From: Thiotrichaceae bacterium
GTDB lineage: Bacteria > Pseudomonadota > Gammaproteobacteria > Beggiatoales > Beggiatoaceae
Reading direction: 5' to 3'
Assembly (NCBI GenBank): GCA_011391085.1
Contig: JAABRD010000045.1
Span: 1-43,005, forward strand
Length of the DNA: 43,005 bases
A model generated the notes under the pieces. It saw only the letters and a program-made list of their open reading frames with translations, ran no database searches and was not told where the DNA came from. This document shows, one piece after another, positions 34,463 to 42,852 of the stretch. The position numbers were made by a program, and so were the translations under genes. The first letter of the stretch is position 1, and the number at the start of each line of letters is the position of its first letter.

Positions 34463-34682
34463 GGTGGTGATGAAATTTGGGTGAAATATCGAAAAGTTTC
34501 TCTTTGGTCTTGAACTCTGATTAAGATGATTAAATGAGGACTCTGATAAGGAGGTTTTACTAATCGAGGAGGTTTTACTAATCATAGTTCATCTGAAAAT
34601 CATTCTAATCATAGTTCAGACATTTCACTTTAAAATCATTCTAATCAGAGTTCAGACATTTCACTCAGATTTCATCACTATC
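34463..34682. mobile_element. Diverged family A element, 220 bp, with 8-bp duplication
   Basis: Ends GGTGGTGATGAAATTTGGGT and inverted ACTCAGATTTCATCACTATC. Flanks are GTGAACCA and GTGAACCT (7/8). The interior is not GC-rich like other copies; it has short direct repeats (GAGGTTTTACTAATC twice; AAAATCATTCTAATCA-type units three times). It occupies most of the gap before the Sel1 gene. A small AGAAACTTAGTTTCT palindrome follows at about 34695-34709. Confidence 0.85.
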
Positions 34683-34768
34683 GTGAACCTTACAGAAACT
34701 TAGTTTCTTAGCAATGGTTTTACCACATCAAACCGGAATTTCTCAAACCTGTAGGTATTAATATCAAG

Positions 34769-35551
34769 ATGGAAGAAATATTGTTTGGCATGTTATTCCT
34801 TTTATTAGGGTACTTTCTGGTGAAGGGCCTATTTAAATACTTTATTGTCTTGCGTGTGCAAAAAGCTGCCGAATTTGGAAGTCTGGAAGCACAATACACG
34901 CTGGGGGTCATTTACCATGAAGGCGAAGGAGTCCTGCGAGACTTTGAAAAGGCCGCTTTTTGGTTTCGTCAAGCGGCGGCACGAGGTCATACCGATGCGC
35001 AAAACAATTTAGGTATCATGTATTTAGAAGGCAAAGGGGTACCCCAAAATGCGGCCCAAGCGGCCTATTGGATTCACAAAGCCGCCGAACAAGGAGATGC
35101 CGAAGTGCAATATAACTTAGGTGCCATGTACACGGAAGGAGAAGGGGTACCTCAAGATTTTGAGAAAGCCAGAGAATGGTTTCAAAAAGCCGCAGACCAA
35201 GGACACCCAGAAGCCCAAAATAATTTGGGAATCATGTATTATGAAGGCGAAGGCGTTCACAAAGATTTTGCAAAAGCCTCCCATTGGTTTCGACAAGCAG
35301 CTGAACAAGGCAATGCGGATGCCCAATATAATTTGGGAACCATGTATGAAGACGGAGAAGGGGTGCCAGTGGATTTGCTACAGGCTTATCAATGGTTCTT
35401 ATTATCCGCCCGCCAAGGCGATGACGATGCTAAAGAGGCTTGTGAACAGATGGTGAACCGGTTACCGCCTCGCCAAGTTGCGGAGGCAAAACGGTTAATC
35501 AAGGAATGGGCGAAGCAAGGACGGGGGGAAGAGTATCAGAAGACTTTTTAA
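34769..35551 (+). CDS. Sel1-repeat protein with N-terminal membrane anchor
   Basis: 260 aa. One hydrophobic segment (about 4-28), then five tandem 36-residue Sel1 repeats (starting at about 43, 79, 115, 151 and 187) with consensus A-Q-x-N-L-G-x-M-Y-x-x-G-x-G-V, and a short basic C-terminal helix. Such solenoids mediate protein-protein contacts, often in envelope signalling. The repeats are close to each other in sequence, suggesting recent expansion. No partner is identifiable from context. The next gene is the phosphatase/kinase fusion, but a family E element and repeats intervene. Confidence 0.9.
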   Translation: MEEILFGMLFLLLGYFLVKGLFKYFIVLRVQKAAEFGSLEAQYTLGVIYHEGEGVLRDFEKAAFWFRQAAARGHTDAQNNLGIMYLEGKGVPQNAAQAAYWIHKAAEQGDAEVQYNLGAMYTEGEGVPQDFEKAREWFQKAADQGHPEAQNNLGIMYYEGEGVHKDFAKASHWFRQAAEQGNADAQYNLGTMYEDGEGVPVDLLQAYQWFLLSARQGDDDAKEACEQMVNRLPPRQVAEAKRLIKEWAKQGRGEEYQKTF

Positions 35552-35576
35552 GTACCTGTGCATAACAAACCTGGTC

Positions 35577-35702
35577 AGGACTTACGCAACCACTTTTGTA
35601 AGTCGTTGAGTTGACAACCCCCCTATCCCCCCCGTACACAGGGGGGGGAATCACTCCCTCCCCGCGTGGGGGGAGGGTTGGGGTGGGGTAACTGCGTAAG
35701 TT
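35577..35702. mobile_element. MITE-like element, family E, second copy
   Basis: Begins AGGACTTACGCAACC and ends GGTAACTGCGTAAGTT; interior CCCCCCCGTACACAGGGGGG and CCCTCCCCGCGTGGGGGGAG. Right of it are a GTGGATACGCTTCGCTTAATCC-like unit (about 35709-35739, also at about 41348-41380), a family C half and a TTTCATTCCTCTTAAA direct repeat leading to the next gene. Confidence 0.8.
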
Positions 35703-35839
35703 AATGTTGGTGGATACGCTTCGCTTAATCCACCCTACAGACTTTGTCCGTGCCCTGACAAAGCTACGTTTTGGACTCCTGAAATTACATCATCTTAAAC
35801 ATTTCATTCCTCTTAAATATTTCATTCCTCGTTAACCCA

Positions 35840-37534
35840 ATGAACCCTTCTCCAAACCTCCAAGTGGGTCAAGCCAGTGTCACTGGCCCACGTTCGACCA
35901 ATGAAGATTTTCACGGCGCCATCTTCCCAGAAGGCCAGATGCGTCGGTTTGGCACCTTAATTTGCATTGCTGACGGCATTGGCGGTTGTAGCGATGGACG
36001 CTTGGCCGCTGAAATGACCGTGCGTACTTTGCTGAATGACTATTATGCCACGCCCATGAGTTGGAGTGGCACTCACGCCCTCTATCAAGTCACCAGTAGC
36101 ATCAATAGTTGGCTGTTCAGTCAAGGGCAACGCAAAGAACGGGGATTGGGCACCACCCTCGTAGCTACCCTATTTCGCGCTAGAACCCTATTTGTGTTAT
36201 GGGCCGGCGACAGTCGGTTGTATCGCATTCGCCAAGGACAGTTAGAATTATTAACTCGTGACCATATATTTGGTAACCAAGAATTATCGTCACTCACCAA
36301 AGCCGTCGGAATGGATGACCGCTTTGCCCCAGATGTCTTGGAGGAACCATTGCAAGTGGGAGACCGTTATCTATTGCTTACCGATGGCGTTTGGAAAGAA
36401 CTGAAACAGTTGACCAACGTCGCCATGCAGTCTCTGCCTCCCCAAACATTAGCTGAAACGTTGGTGCAAACTGCGGTGGCCGACGGTGGTTCGGATAATG
36501 CCACCGCGGTGGTAGTCGACGTGACGGAGTTGCCTCCCGCAGAAGTGCTAGATGTGCTTCGCGAATGGGAAAATATGCCCGTTGTGCCTCCTCCTAAACC
36601 AGGTACTGTATTTGACGGTTTTCGGATTATCCGCCCAATTCACAGCAGTCACCAAGGAGTGGCACTACTTGCAAGAGATGAGGAAACGTCACAAGAAGTC
36701 GTATTAAAATTCCCAGACCTATTGGCCTCCTCCGACCCAGTTTGTATGGAACGCTTCGCCCGTGAAGAATGGGCGGGATTACGAGTGCCACATCCGCATG
36801 TTATCCAAGTGCTTCCGCAACCCCCAGGCCGTCGCCGGGCCGCTTATTATGTCATGGAATACTTGGCCGGAAATAATTTAAAAGAACTCTTAGACCAGGC
36901 CGTCCCACCGGGTTTGCCCGTGGACAAAGTTGTTGACTGGATCAAACAAGCTACCAAGGGGTTGTTAGCTTTACATCGCAAGGGAATCATTCATCGAGAT
37001 ATTAAACCCGATAACCTCTTTCTCACCCGTGCTAACCGCGTCGTTTGGCTAGATTTAGGCACCGTGAAAATTGACGGTTTATCACCACTGTCAACTCAGT
37101 TTTCAGGACAACGAGTGGTCGGTGGTACCCCAGGTTTCATGGCCCCGGAACTGTATCAAGGGGAACGCGGAGATGTGTCAACTGACCTGTTTGCCTTAGG
37201 TGTGACCGCCTATTTGTTGCTAACTGGTCGGTGCCCGTATGGACAACCTGAATCTCATTTACTTCCGTCCTTTCATCAAGAACCGGAACCGTTAACCTCC
37301 TTACGTCCTGACGTATCACCGCAATTGGCAAAAATTATCATGCGTTGCCTATCCATGGAACGCCGCGAACGTCCCCAAGATGCTGGTGAATTGTTAGCTT
37401 GGTTACAAGACCCTACATTGTTACGAAGTCGTCAATTTATCCCCTTGCTAGAACGCAATCCATTGCGTTTTTATCAATGGGGATTTTGGTTCTTCTTGAT
37501 GATGACGATGCTGTTGTTGTTGATAAAATGTTAG
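35840..37534 (+). CDS. Bifunctional PP2C phosphatase / Ser-Thr protein kinase
   Basis: 564 aa. The N-terminal PP2C phosphatase domain (about 5-228) has metal-binding aspartates in NEDF, ADGIGG (D45), WAGDSR (D124), LTDGVW (D182) and GGSDN (D219). The C-terminal kinase domain (about 258-525) has beta-3 lysine K290, HRDIKPDN (385-392), a DLG variant of DFG (D405) and GTPGFMAPE (429-437). Its glycine loop is unusually poor in glycine (IHSSHQG). A TM helix at 544-562 anchors it. Proteins of this plan are often encoded beside nitrate/nitrite assimilation genes, and here narK and nitrogen-oxide cytochromes lie just downstream on the other strand. The stop codon is contributed by a truncated MITE. 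Confidence 0.93.
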   Translation: MNPSPNLQVGQASVTGPRSTNEDFHGAIFPEGQMRRFGTLICIADGIGGCSDGRLAAEMTVRTLLNDYYATPMSWSGTHALYQVTSSINSWLFSQGQRKERGLGTTLVATLFRARTLFVLWAGDSRLYRIRQGQLELLTRDHIFGNQELSSLTKAVGMDDRFAPDVLEEPLQVGDRYLLLTDGVWKELKQLTNVAMQSLPPQTLAETLVQTAVADGGSDNATAVVVDVTELPPAEVLDVLREWENMPVVPPPKPGTVFDGFRIIRPIHSSHQGVALLARDEETSQEVVLKFPDLLASSDPVCMERFAREEWAGLRVPHPHVIQVLPQPPGRRRAAYYVMEYLAGNNLKELLDQAVPPGLPVDKVVDWIKQATKGLLALHRKGIIHRDIKPDNLFLTRANRVVWLDLGTVKIDGLSPLSTQFSGQRVVGGTPGFMAPELYQGERGDVSTDLFALGVTAYLLLTGRCPYGQPESHLLPSFHQEPEPLTSLRPDVSPQLAKIIMRCLSMERRERPQDAGELLAWLQDPTLLRSRQFIPLLERNPLRFYQWGFWFFLMMTMLLLLIKC

Positions 37535-37612
37535 TGATGCAATCTGGGTGATATGTTTGCCCTCACCCCCGGCCCCTCTCCCAGAGGGAGAGGGGCCGGG
37601 GGTGAGGGCGAC
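37530..37612. mobile_element. Truncated family A element
   Basis: Left end TTAGTGATGCAATCTGGGTG and the CCCTCACCCCCGGCCCC stem are present, but the right inverted end is missing. It overlaps the last codon of the phosphatase/kinase gene and reaches almost to the stop codon of the convergent cytochrome gene. Confidence 0.75.
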
Positions 37613-37621
37613 GATAGCAAG

Positions 37622-39619
37622 CTACACCAACCCCTTTTGAACAAATCCCACTACCACCAGCAACAACAATAGCAATCCAAACCCAATCAAAGTGAATCCC
37701 AAAATGTGAGAAATCACGTTAGCCCGTCTGGATGGAGGAGGCACCAAATATTGTTCTAACGTCCCCGCTTGCACCAATCGGTCATAATTGGCAGGACGTT
37801 CCTCTTGCAACTCTGCGACATTCCAACTGCCTACAAACATGACCGTGTCTAAAGGAAACTTGCCTGGTCGGAAGTGATTATTAAAGAAGTGGACCACAAA
37901 CAACGTCGTGACTGCTAAAAATGCTTCCACACCGTGGGCTACCGTGGCAATATTGAAGACCCAACCAGGGAAGTAGTGGCCAAAAAATTCCGAAAACCAG
38001 AGGAGAAGTCCGGAGACACCAATAACCAATGCACCCCAATAGACGGCCCAATAGTCAAATTTTTCCCAATACGTCCAGCGGTCAAAACGGGGTTGCGGAC
38101 CTTTGCCAAAGAACCAGCGGAATTGGTCGCGCATGTCGGTTGCATCTTTGAAACGCGGTAATAATGAATCGGGACCAAACCATCTGAATTGACCTCCTTT
38201 CCGCCTAATAATAAGTTTGTAAAATAAGGCTACCACATGACCTATCACCGCCGTTAAGAAAGCAACGGCAGCCACTCGATGAATCACAGCAGCATTTTCA
38301 GGTCCTCCAAAGAGGTTAACCACTTTGACCGCCCACACACTGTCAGCATACATCGCGGTCATTCCGGTAAATACCAACGTCATCACGGATAAGGCGAGGA
38401 GCCAATGGTTCAATCGCCAAGGCCAAGAAAAGCGTTGAAAATGCCGGGGGTCCTGGACGTGTGAAGCAGGAAGGTGACCCAGATGTTGACGTTCTTTCCA
38501 GGAACGATAGAACCACAGCATGGAGTGACCGTAGAAGAATAGGAGTACCCCGATGACGAGAACCACCATACCTTTGGCCACTAGCCACAAATCAGGATAT
38601 TTGTCAAAATCACGAGTGTTACCATGTGGATGAAACAGGGTGAAACTGGCCGTTGCAGTCTTATGACAGTCTCGACAAGTGGTTAACAAATTCGCCGGAC
38701 TCACTTCCGAAGCTGGGTCACTGACTTTGCGCGTGTTGTGGTCACTGTGACAATCGTGACATTTAGCCACTTTCTTTCCCCCTAACCAAGCCAGTTGACC
38801 ATGATAGCTGTCCATATAACTAGCCAATGCTTCGGCATGGCATTGACCACAGTTCTCGGTGATTAATCGTCTGGCGGTAAGCCCCTGCGCCTCTGAAATT
38901 TGATGGGCTGAGTGACAGTCGCTACACGTTGCACTGTCTCCTTTCCAGGGAGTTTGCAAAGTCGCCCCATGTACCGAAATACGATATTCTGCCAAAGCCT
39001 TCTCGTGACATTGCCCACACACTTCTGGGGAGGAGAGACGATGACTTAACGCCCGCGAGTCGGTGACGGAGAAGACTTCATGGGTGCCATGACATTCTTT
39101 ACATTCGGCATTGGGCCGTTGCGGCGCCTGTTTCCTTGGTTGGGCATGAATCGATTTCGCATAATCTATAGTCAGCCGATGAGTTTTCGTGGGCGTCGGC
39201 GTGAACGAGGGAATCAAACCTACCATTGCACGACCTTGATTGATTTCCGTGACCAACGTTTCAGATTCTTTTTGCAATTGTTGGTGACAAGTGACACAGT
39301 CCACTTGTTGTAATTTCCCCTTGCGATGGGGGAGACGTTGAATGTCCTCATGGCAACCTAAACAGGTGAGTTTCCCATGCACACTGTCATGTAAGGCATC
39401 GCCATCCACATGCAAAGATTTTTTAGGTGTTTCGCCATGTTCGCCAGTAGGAATCGCATACCCTTTCACGCCATGACAGTCCATGCAATCTGAATTTGTG
39501 ATAGCGGTACGTTCTATCACTTTATCCATGGTGATGAAGCGTTCTTGGGGAGGTGTTTCGGCTAGGGTGGGAGGGGAGGAGAATAGGGGGAGTAAGAATA
39601 GGAAGAGGTAGTTTATCAT
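37622..39619 (-). CDS. Nonahaem cytochrome c fused to membrane cytochrome b
   Basis: 665 aa. Signal peptide (about 1-20); a periplasmic domain with nine CxxCH haem c sites (about 45, 86, 108, 173, 201, 232, 257, 287, 315); then a membrane part with TM helices at about 346-370, 403-425, 448-470, 522-542, 557-577 and 636-660. The middle four resemble the di-haem cytochrome b of formate dehydrogenase/hydrogenase gamma subunits, with candidate haem ligands H405, H447, H461 and H562. Expected role: quinol oxidation in the membrane with electrons passed through the nonahaem domain to a periplasmic reductase. It follows the HAO-like octahaem gene by 86 bp on the same strand, the obvious partner. Direction of electron flow is inferred. 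Confidence 0.85.
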   Translation of the reverse strand: MINYLFLFLLPLFSSPPTLAETPPQERFITMDKVIERTAITNSDCMDCHGVKGYAIPTGEHGETPKKSLHVDGDALHDSVHGKLTCLGCHEDIQRLPHRKGKLQQVDCVTCHQQLQKESETLVTEINQGRAMVGLIPSFTPTPTKTHRLTIDYAKSIHAQPRKQAPQRPNAECKECHGTHEVFSVTDSRALSHRLSSPEVCGQCHEKALAEYRISVHGATLQTPWKGDSATCSDCHSAHQISEAQGLTARRLITENCGQCHAEALASYMDSYHGQLAWLGGKKVAKCHDCHSDHNTRKVSDPASEVSPANLLTTCRDCHKTATASFTLFHPHGNTRDFDKYPDLWLVAKGMVVLVIGVLLFFYGHSMLWFYRSWKERQHLGHLPASHVQDPRHFQRFSWPWRLNHWLLALSVMTLVFTGMTAMYADSVWAVKVVNLFGGPENAAVIHRVAAVAFLTAVIGHVVALFYKLIIRRKGGQFRWFGPDSLLPRFKDATDMRDQFRWFFGKGPQPRFDRWTYWEKFDYWAVYWGALVIGVSGLLLWFSEFFGHYFPGWVFNIATVAHGVEAFLAVTTLFVVHFFNNHFRPGKFPLDTVMFVGSWNVAELQEERPANYDRLVQAGTLEQYLVPPPSRRANVISHILGFTLIGFGLLLLLLVVVGFVQKGLV

Positions 39620-39665
39620 GGGTAGTTGGGGTGATAGATAGTGCGATGAGGGAGGATGGTATCAC

Positions 39666-39698
39666 AGAAACTCAGTTTCTTCAAGAAACTGAGTTTCT
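39666..39698. repeat. AGAAACTCAGTTTCTT double palindrome
   Basis: AGAAACTCAGTTTCTT and AAGAAACTGAGTTTCT form a perfect inverted pair in the short gap between the octahaem gene and the nonahaem gene. In RNA this is a stable stem that could cause partial termination or mark 3'-end processing. Confidence 0.7.
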
Positions 39699-39705
39699 TA
39701 ACCCA

Positions 39706-41217
39706 TCATTTCTTAGCCGGCGCCTTCCCCAAGTACCACCGATGAAAATCCGAGTTCAGAACCTCGTCCAACACCGTTTGCACCTTGGCCACCTTGGCTT
39801 CCTTACCATTCGCTTTAGCCCGTTCTAATATTTCCTTCACCTGCGGCACCATTTCGATATAGAAACGATGCGCCACTTCGTACATCCCTTCCCAATGGGC
39901 AAAGTCAGGTCCCACCATGGCAGCCCCGTGCCGCGCCCGCCGACCTTCATGATGCCAGAGATAGAACCACGTCCATTCCAGTTCCTCATCAAATTGGGTG
40001 GGCGTGAGGAGACCTTCACCGATGATAACCTTCATCAATTTGTCGCCGGGCTTGGCAAATTTCTCGTTGTACAACTCGACAAAAGTGTCGAATTGTTCAA
40101 AGAAGTTGTCAGTCGTATTGCGACTATGACAAGAGACGCAAACCATTTTCATGTCCTTGCGTCTTTCTAACCACGGTTTGACTTGTTTCCCCTTAGCCAG
40201 GTCCTTTTCATCGATATGGAAAGAAATCGGGGCACGTAAGTTCCACGCAATCCTATCGCCAATGTCATGCGAAACTGGTAAATCCTTCGTAGCCGACATG
40301 TGACAGGTCGCACAAGTGGGGGCAGCACTGTAATCTTCTCCCACAATCCACTTATCTGAAGCCAGATTCATCTTATCCAAGTTCGCAACGAAATTGATGC
40401 CGTGTTGAGACTCCTCATAAATCTCCTTTTGCGGATGGTCAGGCCCTAAGTGACAACGACCACAGGTATTCGGGTGACGCGCTTGGGCCGCGGAGAAACT
40501 GTGACGGGTGTGGCAAGCGGAACAACTGCCTTTTGAACCGTCAGGATTGAGACGCCCAATGCCGCTATTCGGCCAACTGGCAACACTAAGAGTCCCATCG
40601 GAATTGACTTCTACTTTGGAACCATGACAGGCTTCACAGCCACTGACGACGACGGGCGATTTGCCATGTAGCATGGGGGCACCTTCGACCACGTCGGCGA
40701 GGACGTTATCTAACGAGTCTAAAATTTGTCCACCCGTGGCATGATGGCTACGGTCAAATTCAGCTACCTCGCGTTTGTGACATTCGGCACAGTCTTTGGG
40801 GGAGACGATGACAGAGATAATGGAGTCCTTATGTTTGATAGCATCCGGTTCGCCTGCTTTGGCTTTGTGACATTCGTAACAACCGACATTGGCCCGGAAA
40901 TGTTTGGAGTAGCCCCATTGTTGGTAAATTCCTTGCGATTTTTCGCGGTGACAGGAGACACAGGTGGCACTTTCACGACTCAGGTGGTCAAACCCACCTA
41001 AGATATTCACTCGGTCTTCATCACTTTTGGCGACTTCTGTACCTTTGGTGACTTCCGTAGTAGCTGGTGCCTCATTCTTCATGGGCTCCTCAGCGGCAAA
41101 AGCAGAGGGTAAAAGAGGTTGAATGGTGCCTAAGAAGGTTAGGCACACGGTGATGTTTATCCACTTCTTAAATCGGAGAGGATGGGATGGAAGTGAGAGA
41201 TGGTTTTTGGGTATCAT
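39706..41217 (-). CDS. Octahaem hydroxylamine oxidoreductase-like cytochrome
   Basis: 503 aa. Export signal (about 15-42), then eight CxxCH sites (86, 113, 143, 194, 232, 252, 302, 360), the count and spacing of the HAO family. The C-terminal helical region (LEWTWFYLWHHEGRRARHGAAMVGP then DFAHWEGMYEVAHRFY) is the HAO-type helix bundle. In ammonia-oxidiser HAO a C-terminal tyrosine cross-links the catalytic haem. In the segment where I would look for it I see D438-F439, so a reductive type (nitrite or hydroxylamine to ammonium) is plausible. An alignment is required to settle this. It lies upstream of the nonahaem c-b protein and downstream of narK. Confidence 0.9.
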   Translation of the reverse strand: MIPKNHLSLPSHPLRFKKWINITVCLTFLGTIQPLLPSAFAAEEPMKNEAPATTEVTKGTEVAKSDEDRVNILGGFDHLSRESATCVSCHREKSQGIYQQWGYSKHFRANVGCYECHKAKAGEPDAIKHKDSIISVIVSPKDCAECHKREVAEFDRSHHATGGQILDSLDNVLADVVEGAPMLHGKSPVVVSGCEACHGSKVEVNSDGTLSVASWPNSGIGRLNPDGSKGSCSACHTRHSFSAAQARHPNTCGRCHLGPDHPQKEIYEESQHGINFVANLDKMNLASDKWIVGEDYSAAPTCATCHMSATKDLPVSHDIGDRIAWNLRAPISFHIDEKDLAKGKQVKPWLERRKDMKMVCVSCHSRNTTDNFFEQFDTFVELYNEKFAKPGDKLMKVIIGEGLLTPTQFDEELEWTWFYLWHHEGRRARHGAAMVGPDFAHWEGMYEVAHRFYIEMVPQVKEILERAKANGKEAKVAKVQTVLDEVLNSDFHRWYLGKAPAKK

Positions 41218-41258
41218 AGAGTTTTCCTAAAGAGTAAAATGAAGTTGTTTTCGGGATT

Positions 41259-41291
41259 CCAGAAGTCTAAAGCTATGCTTTGGACTCCTGG
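41259..41291. repeat. Short family C palindrome
   Basis: CCAGAAGTCTAAAGC-TATGCTTTGGACTCCTGG, upstream of the octahaem gene. Confidence 0.6.
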
Positions 41292-41307
41292 TGAATTGTT
41301 TGGGTTA

Positions 41308-41421
41308 TATAGTCATATTCCAACTTACTTGTCCTTCCCTCGTAGGGTGGTGGATACGCTTCGCTTAATCCACCCTACGAGAGAGGAACAGAAAGTACAA
41401 AAACGGAGGAATATTACTATA
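41308..41421. mobile_element. MITE-like element, family F, 114 bp
   Basis: Ends TATAGTCATATTCC and GGAATATTACTATA. The interior is a CGTAGGGTGGTGGATACG/CGCTTAATCCACCCTACG stem, different from the copy at 5061-5174. It overlaps the 3' end of narK, supplying the TAG stop (41417-41419), and separates narK from the octahaem gene. Confidence 0.85.
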
Positions 41422-42640
41422 CTTTAGCCGAAACCATTTGCGGCGCCCCCCAGGTGGTTCGCCAGCGTTGTTTCACCGTCCAAAGTCCAATAAAGGCTAA
41501 CAGGGAGAGACACGCATAGAGTAGAAAGCCGCTGTGATATTGGCCAGTTTCTTGACGTAACCAGCCAAAACTGGCCGCGAGAAAGAAGCCACTTAAACCG
41601 CCGGCGGTACCGACTAGCCCTGTGATGACGCCCATTTGACGAAAGAAGCGTAAGGGCAGTAATTGAAAGACGGCACCATTGCCAATGCCGAGTAAAATCA
41701 TGGTGAGTAACAAGGTGCCAGAAGCAATTTCCAGCGGCATGGCAATCACTAATCCTAGCAGAAATAGACTCAAGGCTACGCCCATGAAGGTCATTTTTAA
41801 GGTAAAAATGCCTCCCAAGCGGTCTGCTAACCAGCCTCCCAAGGGACGAAATATTGCGCCACCTAAGATACAAAACGCGGTCAGGGTGCCTGCCATACTG
41901 GGGGTCAGTTGAAAGCGTTCATAAAAGTAAATGACCAAGGAGGAGGAGAGGCTAATAAATCCGCCAAAAGTGACGGCGTAAAAAAAGCAAAACCATAAGG
42001 TATCGCTGTACCGGAGGACATAAAAGTAGTGAGACCACGGCTGGGGTGTCGAACGCTGGTGGCTTTCTTTGACTAACAATTGATAGACTAATAAGACTAG
42101 GGCCACAGGGATAGCCGCTACGCTAAAAGTCGCTTGCCATCCATACGTTTCGGCAAAGGGAGGTGCCAGCAAGGCGGTTAAGAAACTGCCACTGCCTCCT
42201 AACGCCGTGATTCCCAAGGCTTTACCTTGGTGTTCGGGAGGATACCAACCACTGACCAGGGGCATGGCGACGGAGAAGGAGGCGCCGGCAAAGCCGAGTA
42301 ATAGACTCCAACCATACAGTGCCACCGTTGAGTTAAGGGAAAGGTTGGCAAGTCCTGCTAAGGCGAGTAGCATGAGGAATTGTACCAACGTCCCAATTCT
42401 TTTGGGTCCGAAGTGGTCCACGAGGAGTCCCACGGGCAGGCGGAGGAGAGTGCCGGCAAGGATGGGAATGGCGACGAGGAATCCTACTTGGGCCGCATTC
42501 AGGGCGTGTTCTTGGGCAATATATATTGACAAAGGGCCAAGGAGAATCCAGACTAGGAAGCTAACTTCAGTGTAAAGAAAGGCACTGAATAAGGTGCCAC
42601 GGTGGCCAATGTTCCAAAATGAGGTTGGTGGTGGAGTCAT
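41417..42640 (-). CDS. narK: Nitrate/nitrite transporter, NarK/NasA type MFS
   Basis: Inner-membrane major facilitator for nitrate uptake or nitrate/nitrite exchange. From the ATG at 42640 it is 407 aa with about 12 TM helices. Features: an N-terminal RGTLFSAFLYTEVSFLVWILLGPL first helix; the MFS loop RLPVGLLVDHFGPKR; glycine-rich ALGGSGSFLTALLAP and GTAGGLSGFFLAASFGW segments at the positions of the nitrate-signature motifs; and RPLGGWLADRLGG. The frame is open to 42880, but the distal part falls in a repeat; ATG 42661 is the other reasonable start. The final codon and stop lie in a family F element. It is upstream of the HAO-like and nonahaem genes on the same strand. Confidence 0.93.
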   Translation of the reverse strand: MTPPPTSFWNIGHRGTLFSAFLYTEVSFLVWILLGPLSIYIAQEHALNAAQVGFLVAIPILAGTLLRLPVGLLVDHFGPKRIGTLVQFLMLLALAGLANLSLNSTVALYGWSLLLGFAGASFSVAMPLVSGWYPPEHQGKALGITALGGSGSFLTALLAPPFAETYGWQATFSVAAIPVALVLLVYQLLVKESHQRSTPQPWSHYFYVLRYSDTLWFCFFYAVTFGGFISLSSSLVIYFYERFQLTPSMAGTLTAFCILGGAIFRPLGGWLADRLGGIFTLKMTFMGVALSLFLLGLVIAMPLEIASGTLLLTMILLGIGNGAVFQLLPLRFFRQMGVITGLVGTAGGLSGFFLAASFGWLRQETGQYHSGFLLYACLSLLAFIGLWTVKQRWRTTWGAPQMVSAKV

Positions 42641-42852
42641 AATGTTCTTAGGGGGAGTCATCAAGAAGAATTGGTTAGCAGTCAGGCAAATCAGGTGCCA
42701 AGATTGGAAAAGTGAATTTTGGACGGTTTTTCTTGACATTTGGGAAAGGGGCGGGGGAGAATGGGTTTGTCGTAAACCTGACTTGTCAGACATTTCGTAG
42801 GAAATCTGACAAAGAGGGGGAATTGCCGTATCCGTGTCATCTGGAGTCATCT

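Noticed and set aside
39868-40170. Plus-strand open frames within the multihaem genes
   Set aside because: They are antisense shadows of cytochrome genes with clear CxxCH patterns on the minus strand.
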